NCBI GenBank assembly: GCA_029948255.1
Contig: JALIZF010001828.1
Location: 768,001-832,000 of the forward strand
Direction: 5' to 3'
DNA: 64,000 nt
DNA from: Telmatactis stephensoni
Taxonomy: Eukaryota; Cnidaria; Anthozoa; Actiniaria; Isophelliidae
The position numbers were made by a program, and so were the translations under genes. Positions 10,181 through 20,639 of the stretch are shown one piece after another. The first letter of the stretch is position 1; the number at the start of each line of letters is the position of its first letter. The notes under the pieces were generated by a model. It had not been told where the DNA came from, made no database searches, and saw only the letters and a list, made by a program, of their open reading frames with translations.

Positions 10181-12454
10181 TCAAAATTTTCCAAAAAAAG
10201 ACTTCCTTCTTTCATTAACTCCAGCAAAGTCTTGACCAATTTGGGTAAGGCTCAGCTCATCTGTTCTATGCTTGTGCGCATAAAGCAGGAGCAAGTTATT
10301 GAGCCTTTCTTGCGTCATCGTACTTCTAAGCCATGTCTTAACTCGCCGGAGAGCAGAAAATGACCTCTCAGCTGTTGCTGTTGTCACAGGAATGGTAAGG
10401 TAAATCTGAGTTAGCCTGGCTACCTCGCTGAACAACTTCTTTGTGACTTGAGAAGTATTTAGAACATCGCAAATTGTCCTTATTGATGTTACTTCTTTAA
10501 TGTTATCTGTAGATGCTGCAATAACATCTGAAAACATTTTCAGCTGACACTCCAGACGGCTTTGATTGATGTCAGCCGAATAGGTCTTAGTGATGGTTTC
10601 TGGGATGCTGAAAAATTTGCCATTGGCAGCCTTTAAAAGCATGTTTTCCAAGTCACATACTACTTGGAAGTCCTCCTGCTCAAATCGCCTCTCTAGCTGG
10701 TTGTCCACAAGTTCCAGAGCCTCAAAAAACTCCTGCCGATGTAAATCTTTCGGTGACTGAAATCTGTGGGGTTCTTGTCCATTGTCAAGTCGTCTTGGCC
10801 TCTTTCTATAACGAGGAAGGGTTGGTTCAATGTTAAGTAACGCGGCTTGCCGAACAGCATCGTCATAAACTGCAGTAAACTCATCCTCAGATCGAAGCCT
10901 TTTGTAATAATTCCTGGCTCCTTTACAGGCTTTTTGCGCCTCCTGCATGGATGTATCTTTGCCTTGGAGGCTAACAGACAGCTGCTCAGCAGCGCTAAAG
11001 ATAACATGCGAGAGTTTGAGTCCCCACAATGTTTGAAAGTTATCCATGAGTGAAGCAATGCCTCCCGCTGCTATCCCATTATCGTCACGCTGATGCTTGT
11101 TTATTTCTATCATAGTTTCTTGCAGGATAGAGTAGTTCTTGAGAATTGCATCTATGGCCCCTGTTCTCACAGTCCACCTAGTAGGACATAAGGGCTTGAT
11201 ACCTCTGGCAACCGTGGATTCTTCACCTGATACTAGGTGACCTGATGCATCCATCTGATTCTTAGTGAACATCACCTCATGTTTAGGAGAGAATTTTATT
11301 AATCGGGAAATTTCTCGTGCAAGATCTAATGCATCCCTGATGGCCTTAATGTCTCTGCAAGTGTCCTGAAGAACTAGGTTAACACAGTGTCCCAAGCAAT
11401 GGACTCTCAGTGCAGCTTGCTGTTCTTCCTTGAATCTTTTGGCGACCCCAGTAACTTTCCCAAACATATTTGAGGCACCATCGTATCCTTGCCCTCTACA
11501 TAGTTCAATAGGAAGGGAACATCTCAAAAGCACATCTTTTATGACTGCAAACAGTGTGGCAGCTGTGGTCTCTGGAACTTGAAACAAACCTATCGGTTCT
11601 TCATATACATTGAAATCACCATCCACCCATCGTAAACAGATGACGAGCTGTTCGTTGTTACTCCGGTCTCTTGTTTCATCTGCCAGGACGGCATAGAAAC
11701 CAGCAACCTTAACTTCTTCAATCAGCTTTCTCAAAAGGGTGTTACCCATTAGTTTTACAATTTCATTTATGATGTCATGTGACATATATGTGCCATTTTG
11801 AAGCCATTCCTTAAGGTTTGGTTGTTCCGAGATACGGAGTTTCAGCAGTTGGTAAAGGTTTCCCTCTTGCTCGACATTGCCACGAAGAGCCAGGCCTTGC
11901 CTCGCCAAGAAGCAAACAGATGACAGTAAAGTCAGAAGCAGTTCTCGATTTTTCTTCTGCTCGTTTTGCCGCTGAGTAGTCAGTTTTGCCGCGATGTCTG
12001 GTTCTTTTGAAGACAGAATAGCCAGTTTGGCTATTGCTTCCTTGTGACACGCACTTGATTCATGCTCTTTGAACCTACCCATAGCCTTTTTCCAGTTGCA
12101 GAAACCAGTACTTATGAATGCTTGCTCCATTTTTGCACTAAATGTGAGCAATCCGTTCCTCTTAGCTTTCATACAATCGGTGCAAAATGCTTTATACGTC
12201 GTACTGCATAGGGTCAGCCATTCGAATGATTTGTACCATTCTTTTCTAAAATACCGCTTTTTTAGTTGCTTTCCATGCCCATATTCTTTGATGGTTCGTG
12301 TTAAGGTTTCTTCATCCTCTGGTCGGTAGCTTTGTAATTGACAGCATTGACATGTGCAACTTGGATTTGTGTTGGACTCTTGCTCGGATTCACTCCCACT
12401 TTCCTCTCCAAGTGCTGGCTCACTTGTATTTCCTAATAGCAAATGATTCAACAC
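10181..12454 (-). CDS. hAT transposase, TTF/ZMYM-type, intact (757 aa)
   Basis: A single open frame with no stops. In order: an acidic N-terminus (GEESGSESEQES), a TTF-type zinc finger around residues 85-145 (FEWLTLCSTTYKAFCTDC and the GRFKEHESSACH end), a DUF4371-like RNase H region with LADETRD and GYDGASNMFG as likely first and second catalytic aspartates, and the C-terminal hAT dimerisation region with TATAERSFSALRRVKTWLRS. Length is normal for ZMYM1/KIAA1586-like hAT transposases. The enzyme would cut and paste the element by DDE chemistry in the nucleus. ATG at 12454 is used as start; a possible acceptor TTTTAG lies just upstream, so a further 5' exon cannot be excluded. Transcribed in the same direction as the F-box gene. 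Confidence 0.9.
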   Translation of the reverse strand: MLNHLLLGNTSEPALGEESGSESEQESNTNPSCTCQCCQLQSYRPEDEETLTRTIKEYGHGKQLKKRYFRKEWYKSFEWLTLCSTTYKAFCTDCMKAKRNGLLTFSAKMEQAFISTGFCNWKKAMGRFKEHESSACHKEAIAKLAILSSKEPDIAAKLTTQRQNEQKKNRELLLTLLSSVCFLARQGLALRGNVEQEGNLYQLLKLRISEQPNLKEWLQNGTYMSHDIINEIVKLMGNTLLRKLIEEVKVAGFYAVLADETRDRSNNEQLVICLRWVDGDFNVYEEPIGLFQVPETTAATLFAVIKDVLLRCSLPIELCRGQGYDGASNMFGKVTGVAKRFKEEQQAALRVHCLGHCVNLVLQDTCRDIKAIRDALDLAREISRLIKFSPKHEVMFTKNQMDASGHLVSGEESTVARGIKPLCPTRWTVRTGAIDAILKNYSILQETMIEINKHQRDDNGIAAGGIASLMDNFQTLWGLKLSHVIFSAAEQLSVSLQGKDTSMQEAQKACKGARNYYKRLRSEDEFTAVYDDAVRQAALLNIEPTLPRYRKRPRRLDNGQEPHRFQSPKDLHRQEFFEALELVDNQLERRFEQEDFQVVCDLENMLLKAANGKFFSIPETITKTYSADINQSRLECQLKMFSDVIAASTDNIKEVTSIRTICDVLNTSQVTKKLFSEVARLTQIYLTIPVTTATAERSFSALRRVKTWLRSTMTQERLNNLLLLYAHKHRTDELSLTQIGQDFAGVNERRKSFFGKF

Positions 12455-12672
12455 AAGCTAAAATGAGCTATGGGCTTTTCGACTGACAAATCAATTTTAT
12501 TCAGAATATTTAACAGTAAAATAACAGTAGTATTTCTTTACGATAAGTTATAGTTATAATTCAAACACTAAAATTCAATCATTAAATTTAAGTGATATGT
12601 TTGTTGTTGTTTTTTTTTTCAGATGACCTATTTTGTTACATGAAAATGGCTACAATATAAGCCCAGAGTAAA

Positions 12673-14156
12673 CTAGTTATCATTTCTGAGTAACTTCCAC
12701 TCCTCAATACTGCGACTCTCTAGTTCTGGTGACAAGATGAGACTTTTGATATTAGGAAGAAAGTTAATTAAAGCTAATACACCATCTTCATTCATTACAC
12801 TTGTAAAACTAACATCTAATGTTTCGATTGAAGGGTGTGCCGCAACAATTTGTAAAATATCCCAAAAAGTAAACTGGTTACACCATCTTATATTTAGGTG
12901 CTTAATATTAGGGCAAAGATATTCATCAGACAGGATAACAGTTGAGGATTCACGGTCAATATTTATGCACCATTCAATGGACAATAACTTAAGCTTATGT
13001 AGTTTAGCCAGAAATGGAACGCTGATTATTGCAAAATTAGAAGTTAGATCAAGTTCTTCTAAGTTTGAGCATAAAGAGAGCTTGTCGTACAAATATTCAA
13101 TTGAAACTTCCGATAGAAGAGGTTCAAAGTTGCCATTTAAGTATAAATGTTTGAATTGCTGTGCATGAACAAATATGGCATCTAGAGTAGATTTCTTGTA
13201 ACTGATCAAGCCACAGTCGTCTACACTTCCAAATGATCTCCACATGATATTACTGTTTAATAAATGGTAGAAGCGTTTGCACACTCTCGATAACGGAAGA
13301 ACATCTCGGATACGGATGTACCGCAATATGTATAATAAGATTTCTTCTGGAAGATCTAGAATAGCAAGTTCACCAGAGCTTGTGTCAGCCTGAGAATTAT
13401 ATTCGTCTAGGAAAACAATAAAGCACCATTTGTGTCAATGAATTAAATCAAAAGCCAGTTTATACTGGCTGAATTAAGTTGAGGTGAGCTCCCAGTGACA
13501 AAAGATTACCTATGCCCCTAGATCATCACACATTCCTGAGTGGGAACTACTGAAATATCTCAATTATTGTTTCAAAGCAGTCAAAGAAACTGAATGAATG
13601 ATACTGTGTCATAAAAAATATGTTTTCCATATATAATCGTCAATCCTGTCGGTCTATAACTATAGAAAAAACGGCTGGTAAAGCTCAATCTTTCTGTAAG
13701 CTTACTTTTAATGATTAAGCTTAACTAACAGGAAAAAAATAGTCGCCTCGAATAAAACATGACTAAACATCAATTTTATGATCGAAGCACAAATAAATTG
13801 TCGAAAATGCACATTTAAAAGACTTGCTTTACTAAGTTTACTTGACTTACCTGGAGCTAGTGTTTCTTCACTAACTGAATCACTTGCAGTGTTTTTACTG
13901 AAAGACATTGAATTTTCAATTACAGTTTGCATTGAAGATTTCCAAAACACTCTCAAAAGAATAACAAAATAAATAGATCAATATATATACGGTAAAAATA
14001 AATGTACCTTTGAAAAAATGTCTTTATAGACCGCTGCATTTTTAACCTTTGAAATTGGTGGACAACACGGGACAGATTGCACATAAAACTTTGGGCTCTT
14101 TGGGCGCGCATGCACAACAACTGACTCCGATCCAGGCTCCAATAAGATGCCAACAC
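12673..14156 (-). CDS. F-box/LRR protein gene (three exons) located inside the hAT transposon
   Basis: Exon 1 14156-14008 (donor GTACAT), exon 2 13951-13851 (donor GTAAGT), exon 3 13406-12673; phases 2 and 1 match across both introns, giving about 327 residues. The start could also be an internal ATG (MRAQRAQSFM). The F-box begins in exon 3 with LDLPEEILLYIL and ends near LLNSNIMW, with the typical VCKRFYHLL. Leucine-rich repeats follow: LEELDLTSNF, LKLLSIEWC, IKHLNIRWC, IETLDVSFTS, IKSLILS. F-box proteins recruit targets to SCF (Skp1-cullin-F-box) ubiquitin ligases, the LRR binding the substrate. It lies between the element's terminal repeat and the transposase gene, so by position it is transposon cargo. 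Confidence 0.85.
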
Positions 14157-14355
14157 ACAGGCAACCCCGTCCAGAAAGACGATTAAATAGTGAATAGTCA
14201 GATTATCAAAATATTTGAAATAATTCGAGCGATAAAATTATTACAAATTAACTATTCTATTCAAACGTTAATATTGATAGCCAGAAAATTACCCCCCCAA
14301 AAAAATTATTGGGGGGGCCAGTGCCCCCCCTGCCCCCCCGGTTCCGCCGTCCATG

Positions 14356-14790
14356 CTACTCCATATAGCTTTAGCTTCTCTAGTAATATATCATGGTTCA
14401 TAGTGTCGAAGGCCTTTTTTAGGTCTGGAAAGATAATTCCATTTAGAAGGCCATCATCCATATTCCAAAGCCAGTTATTTGTAGCCTCAAGTAAGGCGGT
14501 CATTGTAGAGTGCCTGAATTCTGATTGAGCATCAGAAAGCAGGTGGTGGTCTGTCAGATAGCTAATAATTGATTAAAAACAATTCTCTCTATTACCTTTG
14601 AGACAACAGGAAGTATAGATATAGGCCTATAATTATCAGGTATACATTTCTTTCCTTCTTTAAATATAGGCACCCCTAGGGGAAAATGCCTGTTTTAATA
14701 GGGAGATTAAAAATTAAGGCAAGAGAAGAAGCTATTATTTCTTTTGCTTCCTTAAGTAGCCTGGAGGGAATACCACCCAACATGTGGAGT
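14356..14790 (-). mobile_element. LINE fragment, 5' half of reverse transcriptase (decayed)
   Basis: On the minus strand it shows motifs of non-LTR reverse transcriptase domains 1-3: CIPDNYRPISILPVVSKVIE, then DLKKAFDTMNHDILLEKL. Frame changes lie near 14690 and 14560. It ends abruptly at about 14790, so the copy is 5'-truncated, with no endonuclease. It is the continuation of the fragment at 8449-9808. Confidence 0.85.
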
Positions 14791-14799
14791 GTAAATACT

Positions 14800-16180
14800 A
14801 GAGGGGTACTTAGATGAAGGAACTCTAAAATCAATGAGGAGTTGTCTCAATACTAGAGGCAATGCACCTTCATGTAAGCAGCCCCTAATCGTGCTAAATA
14901 ATATGATATACCCAGGCATCCCAGCCACTTTTTGAACTAATTTGATAGGAAATATAGGCTGTGTTAGACCTTTATATAGGAAATTATAGGATTTTTTTCT
15001 TGAAATATAGGAACTTTATAAGAGGTTAAATAGCTCAAATTAAGTAAATAGTGAATTTTACAAACTATTCATTTATTTTATCAAAACTGTTGTGTAAATT
15101 GCTCTTATAATATCAACATCAGAGTCTTGACAATGCATTCACAAGTCTCTCAATAGATAACAAGGATGTGGAGTTTTTAACTGAACTATAGATTTAACAA
15201 CTCAATAAAAATATACTTTGTTGCTAGCTATCAACTTTTGCAATAACACTGACATGACGAGCTTTGACCAAGCCAAAAAATTATCAAATCCCTTCATGAG
15301 CGAGTCAATCGCTCGCAAGCGTATTAGCATTGACACTCGAAAAGATTAAATTTTACCGAGAGGTGTGAATAAGTGTCATTTGCACCGAGGTCTTCATCAA
15401 TCATCCTGATACAATACAATACAATAACTTTACACTAATAGCAGCCCTGTAATAGTAGATTCTGTAATCTGGTTATTTGAAGCATTGAAGTTAAGTAGTT
15501 TGATATAAACAAAGTTATATTGATCTTATTAACGGCCGACACGAGAATCCGCTAAATAGCACGCCTTATTTCAATTTCAATGATTTTAAAGGCCCATTTT
15601 ACAATCAAATCTTACCGTCATTTGGCATCCGTAGTAGCAGGAGTTGTTTTCATTGTATTTTCGACTGGATGAGGATTTAGCCTTGACCGTAATTGTGCCC
15701 ACAAGGCAAGAGTTCACTGTACCAAAAACTTTTACCGTTAATCGTATCGAAAAAATTATCGTGAGTTGTGAGAAACGGACGGCAGTTCTGTCCTTGGCAA
15801 AAGAAGTATGCATTCCATAAAACACTTTGTTTAATTTATTATTTGATGAACAACTGAATTTCTAAGATATGTAATCTTTAGCAAAATGTATTTTTGGTAA
15901 CTAGAGCACATACTCATTTGTCGTAATAATAACGGCTAAATGAGTTTCACAAATATGGTTCAACAACATGTTATTTTAACAAAGGGTCAGTTGTCTCTGA
16001 TATAAATGCTGAAACAGAGAACACATAATAATATTGTTGCAATAGTTTTAACTGTTAATGTATATATATCGCATAGACACCTATGAACTTAGATTCGTCT
16101 GGCTTGTGACTCCCGGTGACCATCGTGTCCATAGCAAAAAAACAAGCAACGACATGACTTATAATCAATGTACAATTAAA
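14800..16180. other. No gene recognised
   Basis: AT-rich spacer with short open frames only. One open frame at 15586-15825 (minus) has no recognisable motif, so I do not call it. Confidence 0.5.
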
Positions 16181-16182
16181 AG

Positions 16183-17442
16183 TCAAGAAAGACTTTGTTT
16201 GAGTTCTCTCAAAGACGGTCGCCTTGTTGGGCTTTCTTCAAGGCTTTGGAATACCAGTGGGGGCACTTTAATTTTGCAGAGCTCTGCCACAAAGGAAATC
16301 ATTTTTCCGAAGGAATAAACATCGCTCTCAATGCTGGGTGCCTTTAATCCCTTCATGACCTCGGGGGCAATGTAGTGATCTCTGTAGTTTAGTCTTGCTG
16401 CTCTTTTTCTTGAGAGTTTTATGTACTTACTGCACCCGAAGTCGATAATCACAGGATTGTAGTTAATTGTATCGTCTGCTACAACCTTCTCTAAAACGAT
16501 ATTATTCGCTTTAATGTCGTTGTGGAGAATGCCCCGTTCGTGAATGTGTTGTAAAGCATCAGCAGTCAAGGTGAAAATTTTGTACCAGGTTTGTTCTTCA
16601 TATGGATTTCTCTCTTGAGCAGCGTCATAGATTGTCAAACTGGCATTGTTTTCACCATGAAATAAAAGAACTATTTGTACCGGTTTTTTCTGTGTGCAAG
16701 CACCAAACAAGAACGGTAGACCCTTGTGATCCCCAAGTATTTGTAGAATAGACGCTTCGTGTTTTGCAGCCTTTTGTAAATCTAGTAGCTTCTTTCTTCC
16801 ACTTTTATCTTTGAATTCCTTTACGACGACTACAATATTGCGATATCTGGCGAGATAACAAACCCCAAATGTCCCTTCTCCGATTTTTTTAGTTCCTTCA
16901 ATACTCTTTATAAGATTACTATCGAGCTCTTTCACAACAGCTTTTGCAGTAACAACGGGTTTTTCTTTGACACGGATTGCCTTTGGATTTGGCAAAGGAG
17001 CTGGCTTTCTTTTAGTTATCTTATCTTCCTTTTTCGACGATCTTGCAAGCGCTGCATCTACCAATTGCAGGCCACGTGAGTGATGTGGCCTCTCATTTGC
17101 CGGCTCTTGATCCGGCTCTTGAACAGCGCCATCAAACTGAGTAAAAGCATCAACGGCAGTTTTAGGTTTACTTTGCATTTCATTATAGAGTTTTAAATAC
17201 TTTTGTCGCCGCTCACGCTCGTTTGCTTCGCGTCTTTTAGCTTTTTTCCTGGCTACCCACTGTTTATGTTTCAATCTTTTGATTCTCTTGACCTCCTTCA
17301 GCCTGCGCTCTTTACCTCTCAGTCCCTCACCTTCTTCCATGAAAATATCGATGAAAATATCCTTGAGTTTACTCGTTGCTTGGTTGTCAGTGTTCGTCGC
17401 AAGTAAATACTCTGTGATTACTGAAATTTGATATTTGCCCAC
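16183..17442 (-). CDS. Protein kinase with long basic N-terminus (419 aa, single exon)
   Basis: The kinase domain covers residues about 182-419: Gly-rich loop GEGTFGVCYLA (188-198), Lys in VVVVKEFK (208), helix C Glu (HEAS, 229), catalytic loop HNDIKANN (307-314), DFG (334-336) and APE (359-361). The usual HRD is HND; the catalytic Asp is retained, so activity is plausible. It is an intronless, possibly dual-specificity or Ser/Thr-like kinase (DIKxxN supports Ser/Thr). Residues 38-95 are very basic and probably a charged helix (KRIKRLKHKQW, ARKKAKRREANERERRQK), which may bind nucleic acid or direct the protein to the nucleus. The C-terminal lobe ends soon after SPTRRPS, as in a minimal domain. 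Intronless kinases of this HNDIK type are, from memory, multicopy in cnidarians. Head to head with the next gene. Confidence 0.85.
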   Translation of the reverse strand: MGKYQISVITEYLLATNTDNQATSKLKDIFIDIFMEEGEGLRGKERRLKEVKRIKRLKHKQWVARKKAKRREANERERRQKYLKLYNEMQSKPKTAVDAFTQFDGAVQEPDQEPANERPHHSRGLQLVDAALARSSKKEDKITKRKPAPLPNPKAIRVKEKPVVTAKAVVKELDSNLIKSIEGTKKIGEGTFGVCYLARYRNIVVVVKEFKDKSGRKKLLDLQKAAKHEASILQILGDHKGLPFLFGACTQKKPVQIVLLFHGENNASLTIYDAAQERNPYEEQTWYKIFTLTADALQHIHERGILHNDIKANNIVLEKVVADDTINYNPVIIDFGCSKYIKLSRKRAARLNYRDHYIAPEVMKGLKAPSIESDVYSFGKMISFVAELCKIKVPPLVFQSLEESPTRRPSLRELKQSLS

Positions 17443-17499
17443 GTGGCGTACCTTGTTTGCCTTCCGGTGTTCTCTCTGCCTCGAGTCGCAGCTTCGAAA

Positions 17500-18294
17500 A
17501 TGTCTCCTGTATTATTTAAAGTATCTTGTCCGTATTGCAAAAAGCGGTTCACTACGCTCAATAGCTTGGATAAGCACTGTATAAGAAATCACTCTCGCCA
17601 TGCTATGGCAAAAGACCAGATATTTGAAGATGACAGCGGCCGGAGAGTTGATGTGCCTAAAGCGAGGAAGATTTCGCGAAGGTCATCTTTGTGGACAAGC
17701 TATTGCTCATGGTTGAAGACCGTTGCTGAAAGAATTATCAACACTCTTCACCCGAAAGCAAAAGGTATCACAGATATGTTTAGAACTATATATAGCTACA
17801 TGCCTTAACTGAAACATTTTATTTCAGAAAAATGGAATACTATAGATATGCCTCACACGCCGTTGGTGTATCTCCAACAACTACTCAGTGATATTTCACC
17901 CAAGGTAAACGCTGTTAAGGAAACAACTCATTGGCGTCCTCCAATGATGCGGCGCAGTACTTTAAGGATTTCATACAAAACTTTTAGTATGGAATCCTTG
18001 GAGCTCTGCTTCAGTGTGGTGGGGGCGAAGCTGAAGAGTGCTGCTCACTGGAGCGAAGAACGAGAAGTTGCGGCCCACGTCCCTACAAATGTTGAGACAG
18101 CTGAAGATGTCATCGCCCTGGCAATGTCACGAAATTCCAGCCCAACGGTCACTTGTTCAAGCCAAATAAAGATCATCCCTGACCAAAAGCCATCTAGGGA
18201 GCTGGAAGTCATTTGGTGGCCAAACATCTATGACAACAGAGATTATGGCAAATTAAGCTTGAGATTTTATGTTGGTAAAGTGGTGTTTAAGTAA
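17500..18294 (+). CDS. Small C2H2 zinc-finger protein, two exons
   Basis: Exon 1 runs to 17764 (donor GTATCA), exon 2 starts at 17828 after TTTATTTCAG; the 63-base intron keeps the frame. Preferred start is ATG at 17500 (MSPVLFKVS); another in-frame ATG at 17428 would overlap the kinase gene's coding start. Near the N-terminus is one finger: CPYCKKRFTTLNSLDKH followed by CIRNH. The rest is unrecognised; it ends KVVFK, with the C-terminal half mostly beta-like (ELEVIWWPNIY). The kinase and this gene share a start region of fewer than 60 bases, so a bidirectional promoter is likely. A 75-base segment covering its last codons and the sequence just downstream is repeated at 18419-18493. Confidence 0.55.
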
Positions 18295-18309
18295 AATCTG
18301 TTCCAATTT

Positions 18310-19284
18310 CCCGACGTAGCTAAACGAACCGTTCGGTAATCGAACTTTATCGAACCCAATCGAACTTAATCGAACGATTGGGTTCGATTAGTTCGATAAT
18401 CGAACACAATCGTAACGAAAAATTTTATGTTGGTAAAGTGGTGTTTAAGTAAAATCTGTTCCAATTTCCCGACGTAGCTAAACGAACCGTTCGATTTTCG
18501 AACTTTATCGAACCCAATCGAACTCAACACCGTTGAAAAAACTTAACTTCACCAAAATTACCACTAGATGTTTGAACAATCTGTTTTAATTAATAACTAA
18601 CTTGTAATATCTTGATTGAACTAGACTTTCGGAGTGGAAGTTACATTGATTTTACCATTTTGAAAAACTGAACTGAACAAAAATATCCCACATGCAAAAA
18701 AAGTTCAACCGGCAACAGAAAATTACCAGTGAAAATTTCAAAAATCTTACTTCAACTGTAACGTTCTATTATATTTAGTCCTAGTGACCCTGCAGGGTCT
18801 TTTTAAAACAACCTAAGTAGCCTGGCAATTTGGCAGCAGCTGGCAATTTTCTTTTGGAAAACACGTTTTACTGCAGACTTAACTTGTCTATTTCCCACTT
18901 TGCCGTTAGTATATGGCGGCTTTGCTGTTCTAGCTTGTGCGATCCCTAACAAAACTGCTAGCTGGGTAGCGTTTACTTGCAAAAGACAATGACTGGAACA
19001 ATTCGTAACTCTTATGATACTTGTATTACCCCATTTCCAGTCGAATGTCCTCTGTTTGTTTCTAACAAAATCGAACCTATTTGAACTATGATCAATCGAA
19101 CTAATCGAACTACTCGAATTCAGTCGAACAGTTTGATTAGTTCGATTGCTCAAGAAATTTTGTGAGAGTTCGATTTTGTTCGATTACCGAACTCAATTGA
19201 ACCCAATCGCGTGATTGAGTTCGATTAAATTCGATTAAGTTCGATTAATCGAACGTTCGATTTGGTTCGATTAGCTACGTCGGG
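18310..19284. mobile_element. TCGAAC-rich MITE, TIR CCCGACGTAGCTAA, with duplicated end
   Basis: The complete element is 18468-19284: left end CCCGACGTAGCTAAACGAAC, right end (other strand) CCCGACGTAGCTAATCGAAC, flanked by CAATTT on both sides (18462-18467 and 19285-19290). Sub-terminal regions are made of TCGAAC/TCGATT words of both orientations. A 109-base partial copy of the left end lies at 18310-18418, also preceded by CAATTT, and about 75 bases of flanking sequence (end of the zinc-finger gene) are repeated between the two. There is no convincing ORF. Confidence 0.8.
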
Positions 19285-19289
19285 CAATT

Positions 19290-20460
19290 TGCACCTGACT
19301 AGCTTGGCTCACTTTTTGCTTGAGTGAAGATTGTTTTGACTCTTCATGCGTCGTTCTCCAACCAAGAACAATAGTTTTCCTGCCCATGCAGATGATCATT
19401 TCGAAGTCTTCTTGTGCAGCTTTGCCTGCCCCATGAAAAACTGCAGTCTCAGGACGCACCCATTATTCATACTGTTTCCCTTTGTTTAAATTAATAAGTG
19501 TTATTTATCTATTTTTAGAAATGTAAATAATTAATTTGAAATCATTTTTTGGTCAGAACCCTTATTCACATTTATGCTGGGGGTCTGATTATGAGCCAGA
19601 CTTGCCCAGTAACTGTAATATATAGCTTAACCCACTGTTACGGGGTACTACCACATATTTAAACGTTTTATTTAAACATTCTCTTTCTTTGGTCTTAATA
19701 ATTTTCACATTTCTTAATTTTTCCGTTTTAGTAATGTTTATATCTTTATTGTTTATCCCATTTAGTAAGAATCTGTTTCACTAGACTGTTTCATTTAATG
19801 TTATTCCGGGATCTTATTGGTTGCTAGTTTTGTTACTTGCGTTTTTTTAATAAACCCGAAGTCGGGAGTCTGAGCAATCAAGTGCTTATGGGTTGTCCCG
19901 TGATAAGACTTCACGTACCTGGTTTCTCTTGAAACCATGATGCGGTTTATTGGAAAAACACAGGCAATGAGATGTGAAACCGATTTGTTTCAATTATCTC
20001 ATTCAGCTGCTACACTGGCATGCTTCCCCATGAGGTATGCATAATAGCACACCCTATATAAAAAAAAAAGCTGCTTGAGCTCTTTGAACAGATTATGTTT
20101 CCAGTAAGTCTTAGTGCCCTTATGTTTTGTTACCAGTTTGTTCTTTGTACTTTTTCCTTTGCACTAACCTTTGTAACCAAGTGTTGTGTTGCTGGAATCA
20201 AAGATATTTCCTCTTGAAACCTTTCTCTCTGTTGGTCCAGTAAACACAACTTAATGAGCTTGGCTTTCCCTTAGCAACCAAAAGAATTCCAGTATTTTCT
20301 CCAAATACTCCTCTGAACCAGTTGATACAATTACCTAGATTGTAGTTAGTTGTACACATTTGTCTTCAATCACTCAAACTGTAAATATCTGCTAAACTTC
20401 TCGTCAAGATTAAATCACATTTTGTAACAGATTAGTGTCCCTCAAACTTATTATGTTACA
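19290..20460. other. No gene recognised
   Basis: AT-rich sequence without recognised motifs, domains or splice structure. Confidence 0.4.
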
Positions 20461-20463
20461 CCA

Positions 20464-20560
20464 CGTGAAGCCTTGATAAGTTATCCAGGGAATAAGAGCT
20501 ATGAATTTTATCTGCTGGGTAAGGATTTATCAAACAGATAGCACTTATCAAGGCTTCATA
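20464..20560. repeat. Inverted repeat GTGAAGCCTTGATAAG / CTTATCAAGGCTTCAT
   Basis: The arms are about 16-18 bases and are separated by about 65 bases that contain a second CTTATC-like symmetry. It is probably a small MITE relic. Confidence 0.5.
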
Positions 20561-20639
20561 TAACCTGTGTCACATGACAAGGACTATTCACATGGATATA
20601 CAGCACCCAAGCATATCTGATGTCTACAGCTCTGATTTT

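Larger units (their letters stand above)
9810..14354 (-). mobile_element. hAT transposon inserted in a LINE, carrying transposase and an F-box gene
   Basis: The ends are inverted repeats, CATGGATGGCGGAAGC at the left and CATGGACGGCGGAACC at the right (other strand), followed at both ends by a GGGGGGGCACTG stretch. The flanking LINE supplies independent proof of the borders: its frame reads ...KLYGV before the insertion and DQPSLCWF after it, with CTACTC/GAGTAG duplicated at both junctions (6 bases clearly visible; hAT usually gives 8). Inside, on the minus strand, lie the F-box/LRR gene first and the transposase gene second. The host LINE is decayed but the transposase frame is unbroken, so this insertion is the younger event. 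Confidence 0.85.
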
